This document shows positions 43,338 through 51,440 of a stretch of 64,000 nucleotides of DNA, one piece after another; position 1 is the stretch's first letter; each line of letters starts with the position of its first letter. Origin of the DNA: JADJPO01 sp963828555. Its GTDB lineage: Bacteria > Actinomycetota > Actinomycetes > Actinomycetales > Kineosporiaceae. Position numbers and translations under genes: made by a program. Where the stretch lies: contig CAWHEL010000002.1 in the NCBI GenBank assembly GCA_963828555.1, forward strand, positions 62,001 through 126,000, read 5' to 3'. Below the pieces are notes generated by a model. That model ran no database searches and was not told the DNA's origin. It saw nothing but the letters and a program-made list of their open reading frames with translations.

Positions 43338-43442
43338 CGTCTTCCCCCCTCGGTCCTGTGCGATGACGATCCCGGTGCCGTGGCGCCACGGCACGTCATC
43401 GGTATGGACGGCCCCCAGCCGTGCGGGGTGACCTCGGCATAA

Positions 43443-43458
43443 TGTGATGCCCATCACA
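43443..43458. promoter_or_regulatory. Perfect CRP/GlxR-type site TGTGA-N6-TCACA
   Basis: TGTGATGCCCATCACA matches the CRP-family consensus exactly and is a complete palindrome (7-base arms, 2-base centre). It lies 105 bases upstream of the membrane/sigma gene start (43337) and 138 bases upstream of the ribokinase start (43597), in a divergent intergenic region. Confidence 0.65.
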
Positions 43459-43583
43459 CACCAGAGTGATCCGCCTCGGCACACGGTCGGGTCGCTGCCC
43501 CGAAATCGTCAGAACCACCGCTCTGTGGGCTCGCCGACGCTCCCCAACGGGGGTTGTGACGAATTCGGGGCGGTCACGGGCCG

Positions 43584-43589
43584 TAGGTT
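43584..43589 (+). promoter_or_regulatory. Probable -10 box (TAGGTT) of the ribokinase gene
   Basis: TAGGTT ends seven bases before the ATG at 43597 with no ribosome site, fitting a leaderless transcript. Confidence 0.45.
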
Positions 43590-43596
43590 CGCTCCC

Positions 43597-44511
43597 ATGG
43601 GTGGAGTCGTGGTCGTGGGAAGCCTCAATGCCGATCTGGTCGCCTACGCGGAGCGGTTGCCCGGCGACGGCGAGACCGTGCACGGCACGGCGTTCGCGCG
43701 GCAGGCTGGGGGCAAGGGGTTGAACCAGGCCGTGGCCTCGGCTCGGGCCGGAGCATCGACGGCCATGGTGGGCTGTGTCGGGCAGGACGACCTCGGCACC
43801 TTCCTGCTCGATCAGGCGCGGGGCGGCGGGGTGGACGTTCTCGGCGTGGACGCGGTGGAGGGCCCCAGTGGCGTGGCCCTGATCAGTGTCGATGCCTGCG
43901 CCACCAACCGGATCATCGTGGTGGCCGGCGCCAACGACCGACTCGACGAGGCCCGGGTCGGCGCACGGCTGGGCGGGCGAACCCCGGCGGTGGTGCTGTG
44001 CCAGCTGGAGACGCCCCTGAGCGGCGTGGCCGCTGCGCTGCGCCACGGTCGCGCGTGCGGCGCGGTGACTGTGCTGAACCCGGCCCCGGCCTCCGGGCTC
44101 CCGGACGCGGTGCTCGCCGACGTGGACTGGCTGATCCCCAACGAGCACGAGGCCTCGCTGGTGCTCGGCGCACCGATCAAGGTGATCGACACCGAGACCG
44201 CCCTGAGCGTGGCCCGGCGGCTGCAGACCCGCGGCCCGCGCGGAGTCGTGATCACCTTGGGCGCACGCGGGGCGGTCGCCGTCGAGGCGGACGGCACCGA
44301 GCACGTGTTGGACCCCTTCCCGGTCACCCCGGTCGACACCACCGCAGCCGGCGATGCGTTCTGCGGTGCCTTCGCCGCGGGTCTGTCCGCCGGCCTGACC
44401 CCGGAGATCGCCCTGCGGCGGGCCTGCGCCGCGGGCGCCCTGGCCACCACCAGACCAGGCGCCGTCCCGTCCATCCCCACCGCCGACGAGGTCGACCGCC
44501 TGATCGGCTAG
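43597..44511 (+). CDS. rbsK: Ribokinase/PfkB-family sugar kinase
   Basis: 304 residues. It begins VVVVGSLNADLVAY and has the first PfkB signature GGKGLNQAVASARAGA (about 39-54) and the second, DTTAAGDAFCGAFAAGL (about 246-262), with the catalytic Asp in GDAF. Residues fit ribokinase (Asn in GSLNAD, GGKG), although fructokinase or nucleoside kinase activity is possible. No ribose transporter is adjacent. The CRP-like palindrome 138 bases upstream suggests cAMP or carbon-status control. It is convergent with the MFS gene across the hairpin at 44539. Confidence 0.85.
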   Translation: MGGVVVVGSLNADLVAYAERLPGDGETVHGTAFARQAGGKGLNQAVASARAGASTAMVGCVGQDDLGTFLLDQARGGGVDVLGVDAVEGPSGVALISVDACATNRIIVVAGANDRLDEARVGARLGGRTPAVVLCQLETPLSGVAAALRHGRACGAVTVLNPAPASGLPDAVLADVDWLIPNEHEASLVLGAPIKVIDTETALSVARRLQTRGPRGVVITLGARGAVAVEADGTEHVLDPFPVTPVDTTAAGDAFCGAFAAGLSAGLTPEIALRRACAAGALATTRPGAVPSIPTADEVDRLIG

Positions 44512-44538
44512 GCCCCTCGCCCCACCTCAGGCCTCACA

Positions 44539-44602
44539 TGATCGCTGGTTGTCATGGGAATCACCCAGCACGTGGGTGGGAGCCCATGACAACCGGTGAT
44601 CA
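44539..44602. terminator. Long nested hairpin between convergent genes
   Basis: GGTTGTCATGGG (44547-44558) pairs exactly with CCCATGACAACC (44583-44594). TGATC (44539-44543) pairs with GATCA (44598-44602) outside it, and CACCCA (44562-44567) with TGGGTG (44573-44578) inside. It separates the ribokinase and MFS stops and can end both transcripts. Confidence 0.75.
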
Positions 44603-45844
44603 CCGACACGATGTGGCCAGGGCCGGCGCGGGATGTACCGCTCCCCGGGTGCGCACCGACAGCCAGAACAGGGCCAGCAGGCCGGCCAGCAACGAGATCA
44701 GGCCTCCACCGAGGATGGTCCAGCGGGCGCCGAAGGTCTCCCCGATCCAGCCGATGAACGGCGCACCGATCGGCGTGCCGCCCATGAAGATCGCGATGTA
44801 GAGGGCCATCACCCGGCCGCGCATCTCCGGCTCGGTGGCGAGTTGCACGCTGGTGTTGGCCGCCGTCATCAGGGTCAGCGCCGAGAGCCCCACCGGGATC
44901 AGCGCCACCGCGAACGTCACGTAGGAGGGCATCAGCGCCGCGATGATCGCGCTCACCCCGAAGACGGAGGTGGCCAGCACCACCAGGCGAAGAGTCGGAT
45001 GCTGGCGGCGGGCGGCGAGCAACGCACCGGCCAGCGACCCGATCGCCATCACCGAGCCCAGCAGTCCGTACGCCCCCGCCCCCTTGTCGAACACCAGCCG
45101 CGCCATCAGCGCCGTCGTCAGCTGGAAGTTCAACCCGAACGTGCCGACCACCCCGACCAGGGCCATGGTGACCATCAGCTCGGGCCGGCGCCGCACGTAG
45201 CCCAGCCCGGCCCGCACCCCGCCGCGCCCGGCACGGGGCCGCGGCGTCACCAGCAGATCCTCGGTACGCATCCGGCTCAGGGCCACCAGGACCGCACCGA
45301 ACGAGGCCGCGTTGATCAGGAAGACCGGCCCGGTCCCCAACCAGTGGATCAGCAGCCCGGCCAGCCCCGGCCCGATCAGCCGCCCGGCGTGGAACGAGGC
45401 ACTGTTCAGCCCCACCGCATTCGGCAGGTCCGCCTCGGGCACCATCTGCGACACGAACGCCTGCCGGGCCGGTGCGTCCAGGGCGCTGACCACCCCCAGC
45501 AGCCCGGCGAGCACGAAGACCTGCCACAGCTGCGCGGCACCGCTCACCACGAGGAGTCCGAGGATCAGCGCGAGCGCTCCCGAGGCCGCCTGGGTCGCGA
45601 TCAGCACCCGGCGCCGGTCGTATCGGTCGGCCACCACTCCGGCCACGGGGGCCAGCAGCAGCATCGGCGCGAACTGCAGACCGGTGGTGATCCCCACGGC
45701 GAGCCCGGAGTCGGCGGTCAACACTGTGAGCACCAGCCAGTCCTGCGCCACCCGCTGCATCCAGGTGCCCGAGTTCGAGACCAGCGCTCCGACCGCCCAG
45801 AGCCGGTAGTTTCGATGGCTGAGGGCTCGGAACGTGGGGCTCAC
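44600..45844 (-). CDS. MFS transporter (MFS_3, enterobactin/drug exporter-like)
   Basis: 414 residues, about 12 membrane helices, starting at the GTG at 45844 with AGGAGG upstream. Marks are NSGTWMQRVAQDWLVLTV near the start, GVVADRYDRRRVLI (motif A, about 73-86), ALDAPARQAFVSQMVP and GGTPIGAPFIGWI. This matches the EntS-like group that exports siderophores or drugs. No siderophore genes are near. It is divergent from the AlkZ-type glycosylase at 45968. Confidence 0.88.
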   Translation of the reverse strand: MSPTFRALSHRNYRLWAVGALVSNSGTWMQRVAQDWLVLTVLTADSGLAVGITTGLQFAPMLLLAPVAGVVADRYDRRRVLIATQAASGALALILGLLVVSGAAQLWQVFVLAGLLGVVSALDAPARQAFVSQMVPEADLPNAVGLNSASFHAGRLIGPGLAGLLIHWLGTGPVFLINAASFGAVLVALSRMRTEDLLVTPRPRAGRGGVRAGLGYVRRRPELMVTMALVGVVGTFGLNFQLTTALMARLVFDKGAGAYGLLGSVMAIGSLAGALLAARRQHPTLRLVVLATSVFGVSAIIAALMPSYVTFAVALIPVGLSALTLMTAANTSVQLATEPEMRGRVMALYIAIFMGGTPIGAPFIGWIGETFGARWTILGGGLISLLAGLLALFWLSVRTRGAVHPAPALATSCR

Positions 45845-45967
45845 GGGTGGGCGGACCTCCTGATGATCAAGCCAGAGCGTGCTCGGGCTCTCCTTGGGTG
45901 CCAAGTCGCGCGACCTCCGAGCCATTCCCCGGGCGCCCGACCGGGCCCGATGCGCCACCCTGGGAGA

Positions 45968-47092
45968 ATGACCAAGAGGACCAGGCTCAGCTGGGCGCAG
46001 GTGCACACCTGGCGTCTGGCACAACAGTTCGCGGGCAGCTCCACCGAGGACGTCGTCCGCCGGCTGTGCGGCGTGCAGGCCCAGGTGATGTCGGCGGCGG
46101 AACTGGCGGTCGCCGTCCGGCATCAGGACCCGGCGACGCAGGCGAGCCTGGCCGAGGGGATCGCGCGCGGTGCCCTGGTGCGCACCTGGGCGATGCGGGG
46201 CACCCTGCACGTGCTGCACCCGGCGGACGCCGCGGCGTACCTGTCGCTGGTGGCGGCGGCCCGGACCTGGGCCAAGCCGTCGTGGCAGAAGACCTTCCTC
46301 AGTCTCGACCAGGTCGACCGGCTGACCGAGTCCGTGACCGGGCTGCTGGCGGACGACGCCCCGCACACCCGCGAGGAACTGGTAGCCCACGTCCGTGAGG
46401 ACACCGGCGACGAACACCTCGCCGACCAGCTCGGCTCGTCCTGGGCGACGGCTCTGAAACCGCTTGCCTGGCAAGGGCATCTCGCCCAAGGACCCCCCTC
46501 GCGGTCCCCGGGGCAGGGGGCCAGCGTCACGTTCACCCGGCCCCAGGCGGCCGCGCCGTCCTGGCCCGGGCTGCTGACGGTGGACGCCGCGGCGCGGCGT
46601 GCGATCACCGCCTACCTGGGCGTCTTCGGCCCAGCCTCCCCGGCCGCCTTCGACGCCTGGCTGCTGCGCGGAGCCACCTCCAAACCCACGCTGCGCCGAT
46701 GGTTCGCCGACCTGGACGACGCTCTGGTCACGGTCGACGTCGAGGGCGAGTCGCTGTACGCCAGGGCCGAGGACGTCGACGACCTGGCCTCCACCCGGCC
46801 CGACGACGTCGTCCGTCTGTTGCCGGCCTTCGACCAGTTCGTGCTCGGCCCGGGCACCGCCGACGAACACCTCGTGCCGGCCCGGCACCGGGCGCTGGTC
46901 AGCCGGGCCGCCGGGTGGATCTCCCCGGTCGTGGCCACCGCCCACGGTGTGGTGGGTACCTGGGAGGCGACCGCCGGCCGGGCCGAGATCACCCTGTTCC
47001 CCGACGCCCCGGCACCGAAGAAGGCTGCCCTGAAGCGCGAGATCGCCCGAGTCCAACCCCTGCTCAAGCAGCCCAAACAGCCCGAGTGGTGA
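45968..47092 (+). CDS. AlkZ/YcaQ-type winged-helix DNA glycosylase
   Basis: 374 residues. It opens with LSWAQVHTWRLAQQF and has the family marks CGVQAQVMSAAELAV, RTWAMRGTLHVLHPADAAA and LLPAFDQFVLGP. These are the winged-helix HTH_42 repeats of AlkZ and YcaQ; the catalytic Gln motif QxQ/QxD fits the GVQAQV stretch. AlkZ removes azinomycin-alkylated bases and YcaQ unhooks crosslinks. CACCCT sits six bases before the ATG at 45968. The stop lies inside the left arm of the hairpin at 47085-47138. Confidence 0.82.
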   Translation: MTKRTRLSWAQVHTWRLAQQFAGSSTEDVVRRLCGVQAQVMSAAELAVAVRHQDPATQASLAEGIARGALVRTWAMRGTLHVLHPADAAAYLSLVAAARTWAKPSWQKTFLSLDQVDRLTESVTGLLADDAPHTREELVAHVREDTGDEHLADQLGSSWATALKPLAWQGHLAQGPPSRSPGQGASVTFTRPQAAAPSWPGLLTVDAAARRAITAYLGVFGPASPAAFDAWLLRGATSKPTLRRWFADLDDALVTVDVEGESLYARAEDVDDLASTRPDDVVRLLPAFDQFVLGPGTADEHLVPARHRALVSRAAGWISPVVATAHGVVGTWEATAGRAEITLFPDAPAPKKAALKREIARVQPLLKQPKQPEW

Positions 47093-47138
47093 GTTCTCGG
47101 GGCGACACACCACTGGTGTCCCCCCAGAACTCACCACT
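47085..47138. terminator. Palindrome family B, copy 1
   Basis: AGTGGTGAGTTCT (47085-47097) pairs exactly with AGAACTCACCACT (47126-47138), with GGGG and GACAC extending the stem inside. It contains the AlkZ stop codon and lies before the NCS2 permease stop at 47178. The left 18 bases, AGTGGTGAGTTCTCGGGG, recur exactly at 62450. Confidence 0.75.
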
Positions 47139-47177
47139 CTCGCTCGCGCAGCGCGACCCAGCGGCGCGTCAGAGGAA

Positions 47178-48671
47178 TCAGCTGACGCCGATGATCCCCT
47201 TGACCGGCTCGATCGCGAAGTAGATGACGAACAGGGCCGAGGTCACCCACATCAGCGGGTGGACTTGCGAGAACTTGCCCCGCATCACCTTCAGCAGCAC
47301 CCAGGAGACGAACCCGGCTCCGATGCCCGCAGTGATCGAGTACGAGAACGGCATCAGCACGATGGTCAGGAAGGCCGGCAGGGCGTCCTCGCCGTCGTCC
47401 CAATCGATCGAGCGGATCTGGACCATCATCACGAAGCCGACCACGACCAGCGCCGGGGCGGCTGCCTCGTGCGGCACCACACTCACCAGCGGCGTGAACA
47501 GGGTCGCGATCAGGAATAGGCCCCCGGTGACGACGCTGGCCAGCCCAGTGCGAGCACCCTCGGCGACCCCGGCCGCGGACTCGATGTAGGAGGTGTTGCT
47601 CGACACCGACGCCGCACCACCGGCAGCGGCGGCGATCGAGTCGACGACCAGGATGCGGTCGACGTTCGGCGGAACGCCGTCAGCGTCCAGCAGCGCGCCC
47701 TCGGCCCCGACGGCGACCATCGTGCCCATCGTGTCGAAGAAGTCGGCCAGCATCAGGGTGAACACCAGCAGGACGGCGCCGGCGACGCCGATCGCCTCGA
47801 ACGACCCGAGCAGGCTGAACTGACCGAGCAGGCTCAGATCGGGGACGGCGACCAGGGTGTCCGGGAAGGCCGGGACGTTCAGGCTCCAGCCTGTGGGGTT
47901 CATGTCGCCGTTGGCGGCCACGCTGGGGCCGATGTGGCCGATCGCCTCCACCAGCATGGCGAGCGCGGTGGCGACCAGGATCCCGATCAGCAGAGCACCG
48001 CGCACCGTGCGCACCAGCAGGGCGGCCATGATGACCAGGCCGACGACGAAGACCACGGTCGGCCAGCCACGCAGCGCCCCGCCGACGCCGAGCTCGACGG
48101 GCACCGGGCCGGTGCCCGTGCGACGCACGAAGCCGGCGTCGACGAAGCCGATGAAGGCGATGAACAACCCGATCCCCACGCTGATCGCGGTCTTCAGCGA
48201 CGGCGGCACAGCCAGGAACACCGCTGTGCGCAGACCGGTGAGCACCAGGATCAGGATGATCAGGCCCTCCAGCACGACCAGGCCCATGGCATCCGCCCAG
48301 GTCATGCCGGGCAGCTTGGCGATGCCGAAGGTGACGAAGGCGTTCAGCCCCAGCCCGGTGGCCAGCGCCAGCGGGTAGTTGGCGACCACCCCCATCAGGA
48401 TGGTCAACACCCCGGCGGCCAGGGCGGTGGCGGCCGCCACCTTGGCCATGGAGGAGCCCACGTCCCCGCCGCCGATCAGGGCGCCGGTGCTGTCCTCCTG
48501 GGTACCGATGATCAGCGGGTTCAGGACCACGATGTAGGCCATTGTGAAGAAGGTGACCAGCCCGCCGCGCATCTCCCGGGCGAGGGTCGACCCGCGTTGG
48601 CTGATCTGGAAATAGCGCTCGAGAGCGCTGCCGCCAGGCTGTGTCTCGAGGTCTGTTGCAGAGGAGGCCAT
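47178..48671 (-). CDS. NCS2-family purine permease (AzgA-like)
   Basis: 497 residues with about 12-14 membrane helices. The NCS2/AzgA marks are MRGGLVTFFTMAYIVVLNPLI near the N-terminus, FDTMGTMVAVGAEG (about 315-328), SSNTSYIESAAGVAEGARTGL and PALVVVGFVMM. This sub-group imports adenine, guanine or hypoxanthine with protons. The ATG at 48671 has AGAGGA-like purines only weakly placed. It is divergent from the membrane-anchored helix-hairpin-helix gene across a 320-base gap. Confidence 0.92.
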   Translation of the reverse strand: MASSATDLETQPGGSALERYFQISQRGSTLAREMRGGLVTFFTMAYIVVLNPLIIGTQEDSTGALIGGGDVGSSMAKVAAATALAAGVLTILMGVVANYPLALATGLGLNAFVTFGIAKLPGMTWADAMGLVVLEGLIILILVLTGLRTAVFLAVPPSLKTAISVGIGLFIAFIGFVDAGFVRRTGTGPVPVELGVGGALRGWPTVVFVVGLVIMAALLVRTVRGALLIGILVATALAMLVEAIGHIGPSVAANGDMNPTGWSLNVPAFPDTLVAVPDLSLLGQFSLLGSFEAIGVAGAVLLVFTLMLADFFDTMGTMVAVGAEGALLDADGVPPNVDRILVVDSIAAAAGGAASVSSNTSYIESAAGVAEGARTGLASVVTGGLFLIATLFTPLVSVVPHEAAAPALVVVGFVMMVQIRSIDWDDGEDALPAFLTIVLMPFSYSITAGIGAGFVSWVLLKVMRGKFSQVHPLMWVTSALFVIYFAIEPVKGIIGVS

Positions 48672-48991
48672 GGTCCGTCCCGGGTCGCGACTAGATCGAC
48701 CGAGACATCACCGGCTCGGCCAGAGGCGCGCTCACGGTATCGGGCGAGCCCGGTCGTCGGAGGGTGAACGCCAAGTAGTGTTCGGCCGAGCCCCGTCACG
48801 GCCCGGGCGAGGCGGAGCAATTGCCCCTGAACCCCCGGATTTGATTACAAGGGGCACACCGGTGAAGATCGTCGGCGGTGGCTGCTCAGCAGCACGGATC
48901 AGTGAATCACCGTCGCTGAGCGTCGACACATGCAATGCTCGCGCCGCGGGCATCCCGGCCCGCGCCGTTCGTCCGTCCGTGGAGGGCCCCA
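48672..48991. other. Divergent intergenic region (320 bases)
   Basis: No gene is supported. The most AT-rich part holds TGCCCCT (48822-48828) and its complement AGGGGCA (48850-48856) around GGATTTGATTACA, a possible operator or hairpin. I looked for a purine riboswitch in the permease leader and did not recognise one. GGAGG at about 48981 serves the gene at 48992. Confidence 0.4.
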
Positions 48992-49975
48992 GTGCCTTGG
49001 TACATCGGTCAGTCCTGGCTGATCATCATCCTGTCCTTTCTCGTCGGCCTCCTGCTCGGATGGGCCCTGTGGCGCCGTCCGTGGCACAAGCGCTACCACT
49101 CCGAGTCCGAGGCGATCACCCGGCTCACCCGTGACCACACCACAACGCTGTCGGCCAAGGACGCCGAGATCTCGCGGCTGCTCGACGAGCGGGGTGCGGC
49201 AGCGGCTGGTGCCACGGGCACCGTTGCCGCCCTCACCGACACCGTGACCACCGAGGACGCCGAGGACGCCGAGGACGCCGAGGAGGCCGAGGAGGCCGAG
49301 GAGGCCGAGGAGGCCGCCACGGACAGCGCGGAGGCCGCCGTCGAGACCGGGGCGATGGACCAGCAGGCCCTCACAGACACTGCCGCAGCCGCTCCGGTGG
49401 TGGAGTCGAGCGAATCTGTTGACATCGCCGACGTGGACGCCCCTGCCGTAGCCGTGGACGAGGAGCACCACGCCCTCGACGTGCACGAGATCGACACCCC
49501 GGACGTCGATGTCAGCGACGACGCGACCGCCACGGCGCAGATCTCCGGCCTCACCTCCTCCACCGAGGGCGGCACTGACGGTGCCGGCGTGGCCGACGCC
49601 GCGCCGGCCGCCGAGCCGGACACCGCGCCGGCCGACTCCATGGCAGACAGCAGCGACGCCGGCGAGGGTGCCGCAATCGCGGCGGCCGCGGCCGCCGCGA
49701 CGGACGGTGAGGACGACGACCTCGAGCGGGTCGAGGGCATCGGCCCGCGCATCGGCGCTGCTCTGCGTGCCGCCGGGATCACCACGTTCGAGAACCTCGC
49801 GACCTCCGACGTGGCCAAGCTGCAGTCCGCGCTCGAGGCGGCCGGCCTGCGCTTCGCCCCGAGCCTGCCCACCTGGGCACGTCAGGCACGCCTGCTCGCA
49901 GACGGCGACGAGGAAGGGTTCCTCAAGCTCACGGAGCAGCTCGTCGGTGGCCGGGACATCGGCCGGAGGGCCTGA
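48992..49975 (+). CDS. Membrane-anchored acidic protein with a C-terminal helix-hairpin-helix domain (module 1)
   Basis: 327 residues from the GTG at 48992 (GGAGG seven bases upstream). One N-terminal membrane helix (9-27) with a WRRPWHKR stop-transfer is followed by a short coiled region, an acidic repeat EDAEDAEEAEEAEEAEEA (about 87-105), a long Asp/Ala/Thr-rich disordered stretch, and a C-terminal domain (about 240-327) starting DLERVEGIGPRIGAALRAAG. That domain resembles the tandem helix-hairpin-helix or DUF4332 fold. The stop overlaps the ATG of the BON/OmpA gene (TGATG). It is a paralogue of the protein at 51441. Function is unknown; a coupling protein in envelope organisation is my guess. 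Confidence 0.8.
   Translation: MPWYIGQSWLIIILSFLVGLLLGWALWRRPWHKRYHSESEAITRLTRDHTTTLSAKDAEISRLLDERGAAAAGATGTVAALTDTVTTEDAEDAEDAEEAEEAEEAEEAATDSAEAAVETGAMDQQALTDTAAAAPVVESSESVDIADVDAPAVAVDEEHHALDVHEIDTPDVDVSDDATATAQISGLTSSTEGGTDGAGVADAAPAAEPDTAPADSMADSSDAGEGAAIAAAAAAATDGEDDDLERVEGIGPRIGAALRAAGITTFENLATSDVAKLQSALEAAGLRFAPSLPTWARQARLLADGDEEGFLKLTEQLVGGRDIGRRA
49249..49317 (+). repeat. Acidic codon repeat in module 1
   Basis: Nine-base GAGGACGCC-type units are followed by GAGGAGGCC units, encoding Glu-Asp/Glu-Ala repeats. Codon choice is uniform, consistent with slippage expansion. Confidence 0.7.
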
Positions 49976-51198
49976 TGACCACCCAGGAATCCTCTCGGGC
50001 GACCACAACAACAACCACCACCACGACGACCCACTACTTCTGGGAGCGCCGCCCCGCCGGGGCGCTGCCGTGGGTGATCGGCGGTCTGGGCCTGCTCGGA
50101 CTCGGCCTGGGCCACGACATCCCGGTGCGGCACAGCATCGAGGACAACCTGACCAGCAGGGCCCAGGCGGTCATCGCCGACGCCGGCGCGACCGGGGCCG
50201 AGATCTCCTTCACCGGCCGCGACGGCACGCTGAAGGGCTCGTTGCCCGCCGGCGTCGACGCCCAGGCTCTGGTCTCCGAGATCGAGGCTCTGGACGGCGT
50301 CCGGGTGGTCAAGGCCGACTTCGGTGGGGCCGCGGCCGGTGCTGCTGGCACGGCGACCCCGTCGCCCGCGGCGTCGGTCGAGGCCAGCCCGTCGGTGTCC
50401 GCCGAGGCATCGCCGTCCGCCGACGCCAGCCCCTCCGTGGCGAGCACCTCGGGGGCCCTGCCGCCCGCGGTCACCGCCGTCAGCAAGGGCGGCAAGGTGA
50501 CCCTCACCGGCAAGGTGCCCACGCAAGCGGCCATGGACGCCCTGGTGGCATCAGCGGCCGGTGTCTTCGGCGAGGGCAATGTGGTCAACCAACTGACCAT
50601 CGACGACGGTGTCTCGGCGTCCGGCCTGGCTGAGTTCGGAACCCTCGTCGGCGCGCTCGGCAAGGGCAGCGCGGCCACCGCCGCGTTCGACTCCGGTCAG
50701 CTCACCCTGACCGGCTCGGTGGCGGACGCCACCGCGAAGGATGCCGCCGAGGCTGCGGCTCCCGCGGTGACCGGAGGCGACGCCGGCAAGGTGACCTCCC
50801 AGCTCTCGGTCGGCTCCGGCACCGCGGCCCCGAGCCCCGCCGGACCCACCGGCGCCCAGGCTCAGCTCAACATACTGCCCCAGGTCACGTTCCAGACGGG
50901 GAGTGCCAAGCTCACGCCGGCGGGGCTGCGCGCGGTGCAGCAGGCCGCCGCCATCCTCAAGGCCAACCCGGCGATCAAGGTGCGGATCGAGGGCCACACC
51001 GACGACGTCGGCGACGCCGCGAAGAACCTGCGCCTGAGCACCGTGCGGGCGGAGAACGTGCGCCACACCCTGCACGACCTGGGCATCTCCCACGACCGGA
51101 TGTCCTACATCGGGTACGGCGAGAGCAAGCCCAAGGTGGTCAACAGTTCCGACGCCAACCGGGCGGCCAACCGCCGGGTGCAGTTCGTCGTCCTGTAG
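49975..51198 (+). CDS. BON/OmpA-domain envelope protein, ArfA-like (module 1)
   Basis: 407 residues. A Thr-rich cytoplasmic start is followed by a membrane helix (about 30-47), BON-like domains (about 55-115 and 160-280) separated by a Ser/Pro/Ala linker, and an OmpA domain (about 295-407). The peptidoglycan-binding pattern GHTDDVGDAAKN and LSTVRAENV (Asp about 343, Arg in VRAEN) is intact. The overall plan matches ArfA (OmpATb) of mycobacteria. It overlaps the upstream gene by one base. A strong hairpin follows at 51218. Its likely job is to hold the membrane or its partner to the wall. Confidence 0.87.
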   Translation: MTTQESSRATTTTTTTTTTHYFWERRPAGALPWVIGGLGLLGLGLGHDIPVRHSIEDNLTSRAQAVIADAGATGAEISFTGRDGTLKGSLPAGVDAQALVSEIEALDGVRVVKADFGGAAAGAAGTATPSPAASVEASPSVSAEASPSADASPSVASTSGALPPAVTAVSKGGKVTLTGKVPTQAAMDALVASAAGVFGEGNVVNQLTIDDGVSASGLAEFGTLVGALGKGSAATAAFDSGQLTLTGSVADATAKDAAEAAAPAVTGGDAGKVTSQLSVGSGTAAPSPAGPTGAQAQLNILPQVTFQTGSAKLTPAGLRAVQQAAAILKANPAIKVRIEGHTDDVGDAAKNLRLSTVRAENVRHTLHDLGISHDRMSYIGYGESKPKVVNSSDANRAANRRVQFVVL

Positions 51199-51217
51199 CC
51201 ACTCGCTCGAACACCGT

Positions 51218-51259
51218 GTGAGGCGGGCCCCGGAGCACTGCTCCGGTGGCCCGCCTCAC
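51218..51259 (+). terminator. Terminator hairpin after module 1
   Basis: GTGAGGCGGGCC (51218-51229) pairs with GGCCCGCCTCAC (51248-51259), and CCGGAGCA with TGCTCCGG completes the stem with a one-base bulge. It lies 20 bases after the OmpA stop and separates the two modules transcriptionally. Confidence 0.8.
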
Positions 51260-51440
51260 GCCTTTGTTCACTCTCGAGACACAGGCGTGACGCACCGTAG
51301 CGCCCTGTGGTCCGAGCTCGGCCCACTTGTCATGTTCAGATACCGTCGGTCACCCTCACGGTGTTGACTAGTCGTCGGCACGGCAGATATGCCGATCGCC
51401 GCCCTGCCGACCTGCACCGCTCACAGCTGAGGGAGGACGC

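Noticed and set aside
48672..48991. Possible purine riboswitch in the leader of the NCS2 permease
   Set aside because: The conserved junction bases of purine, PRPP or guanidine riboswitches were not found on the minus strand.
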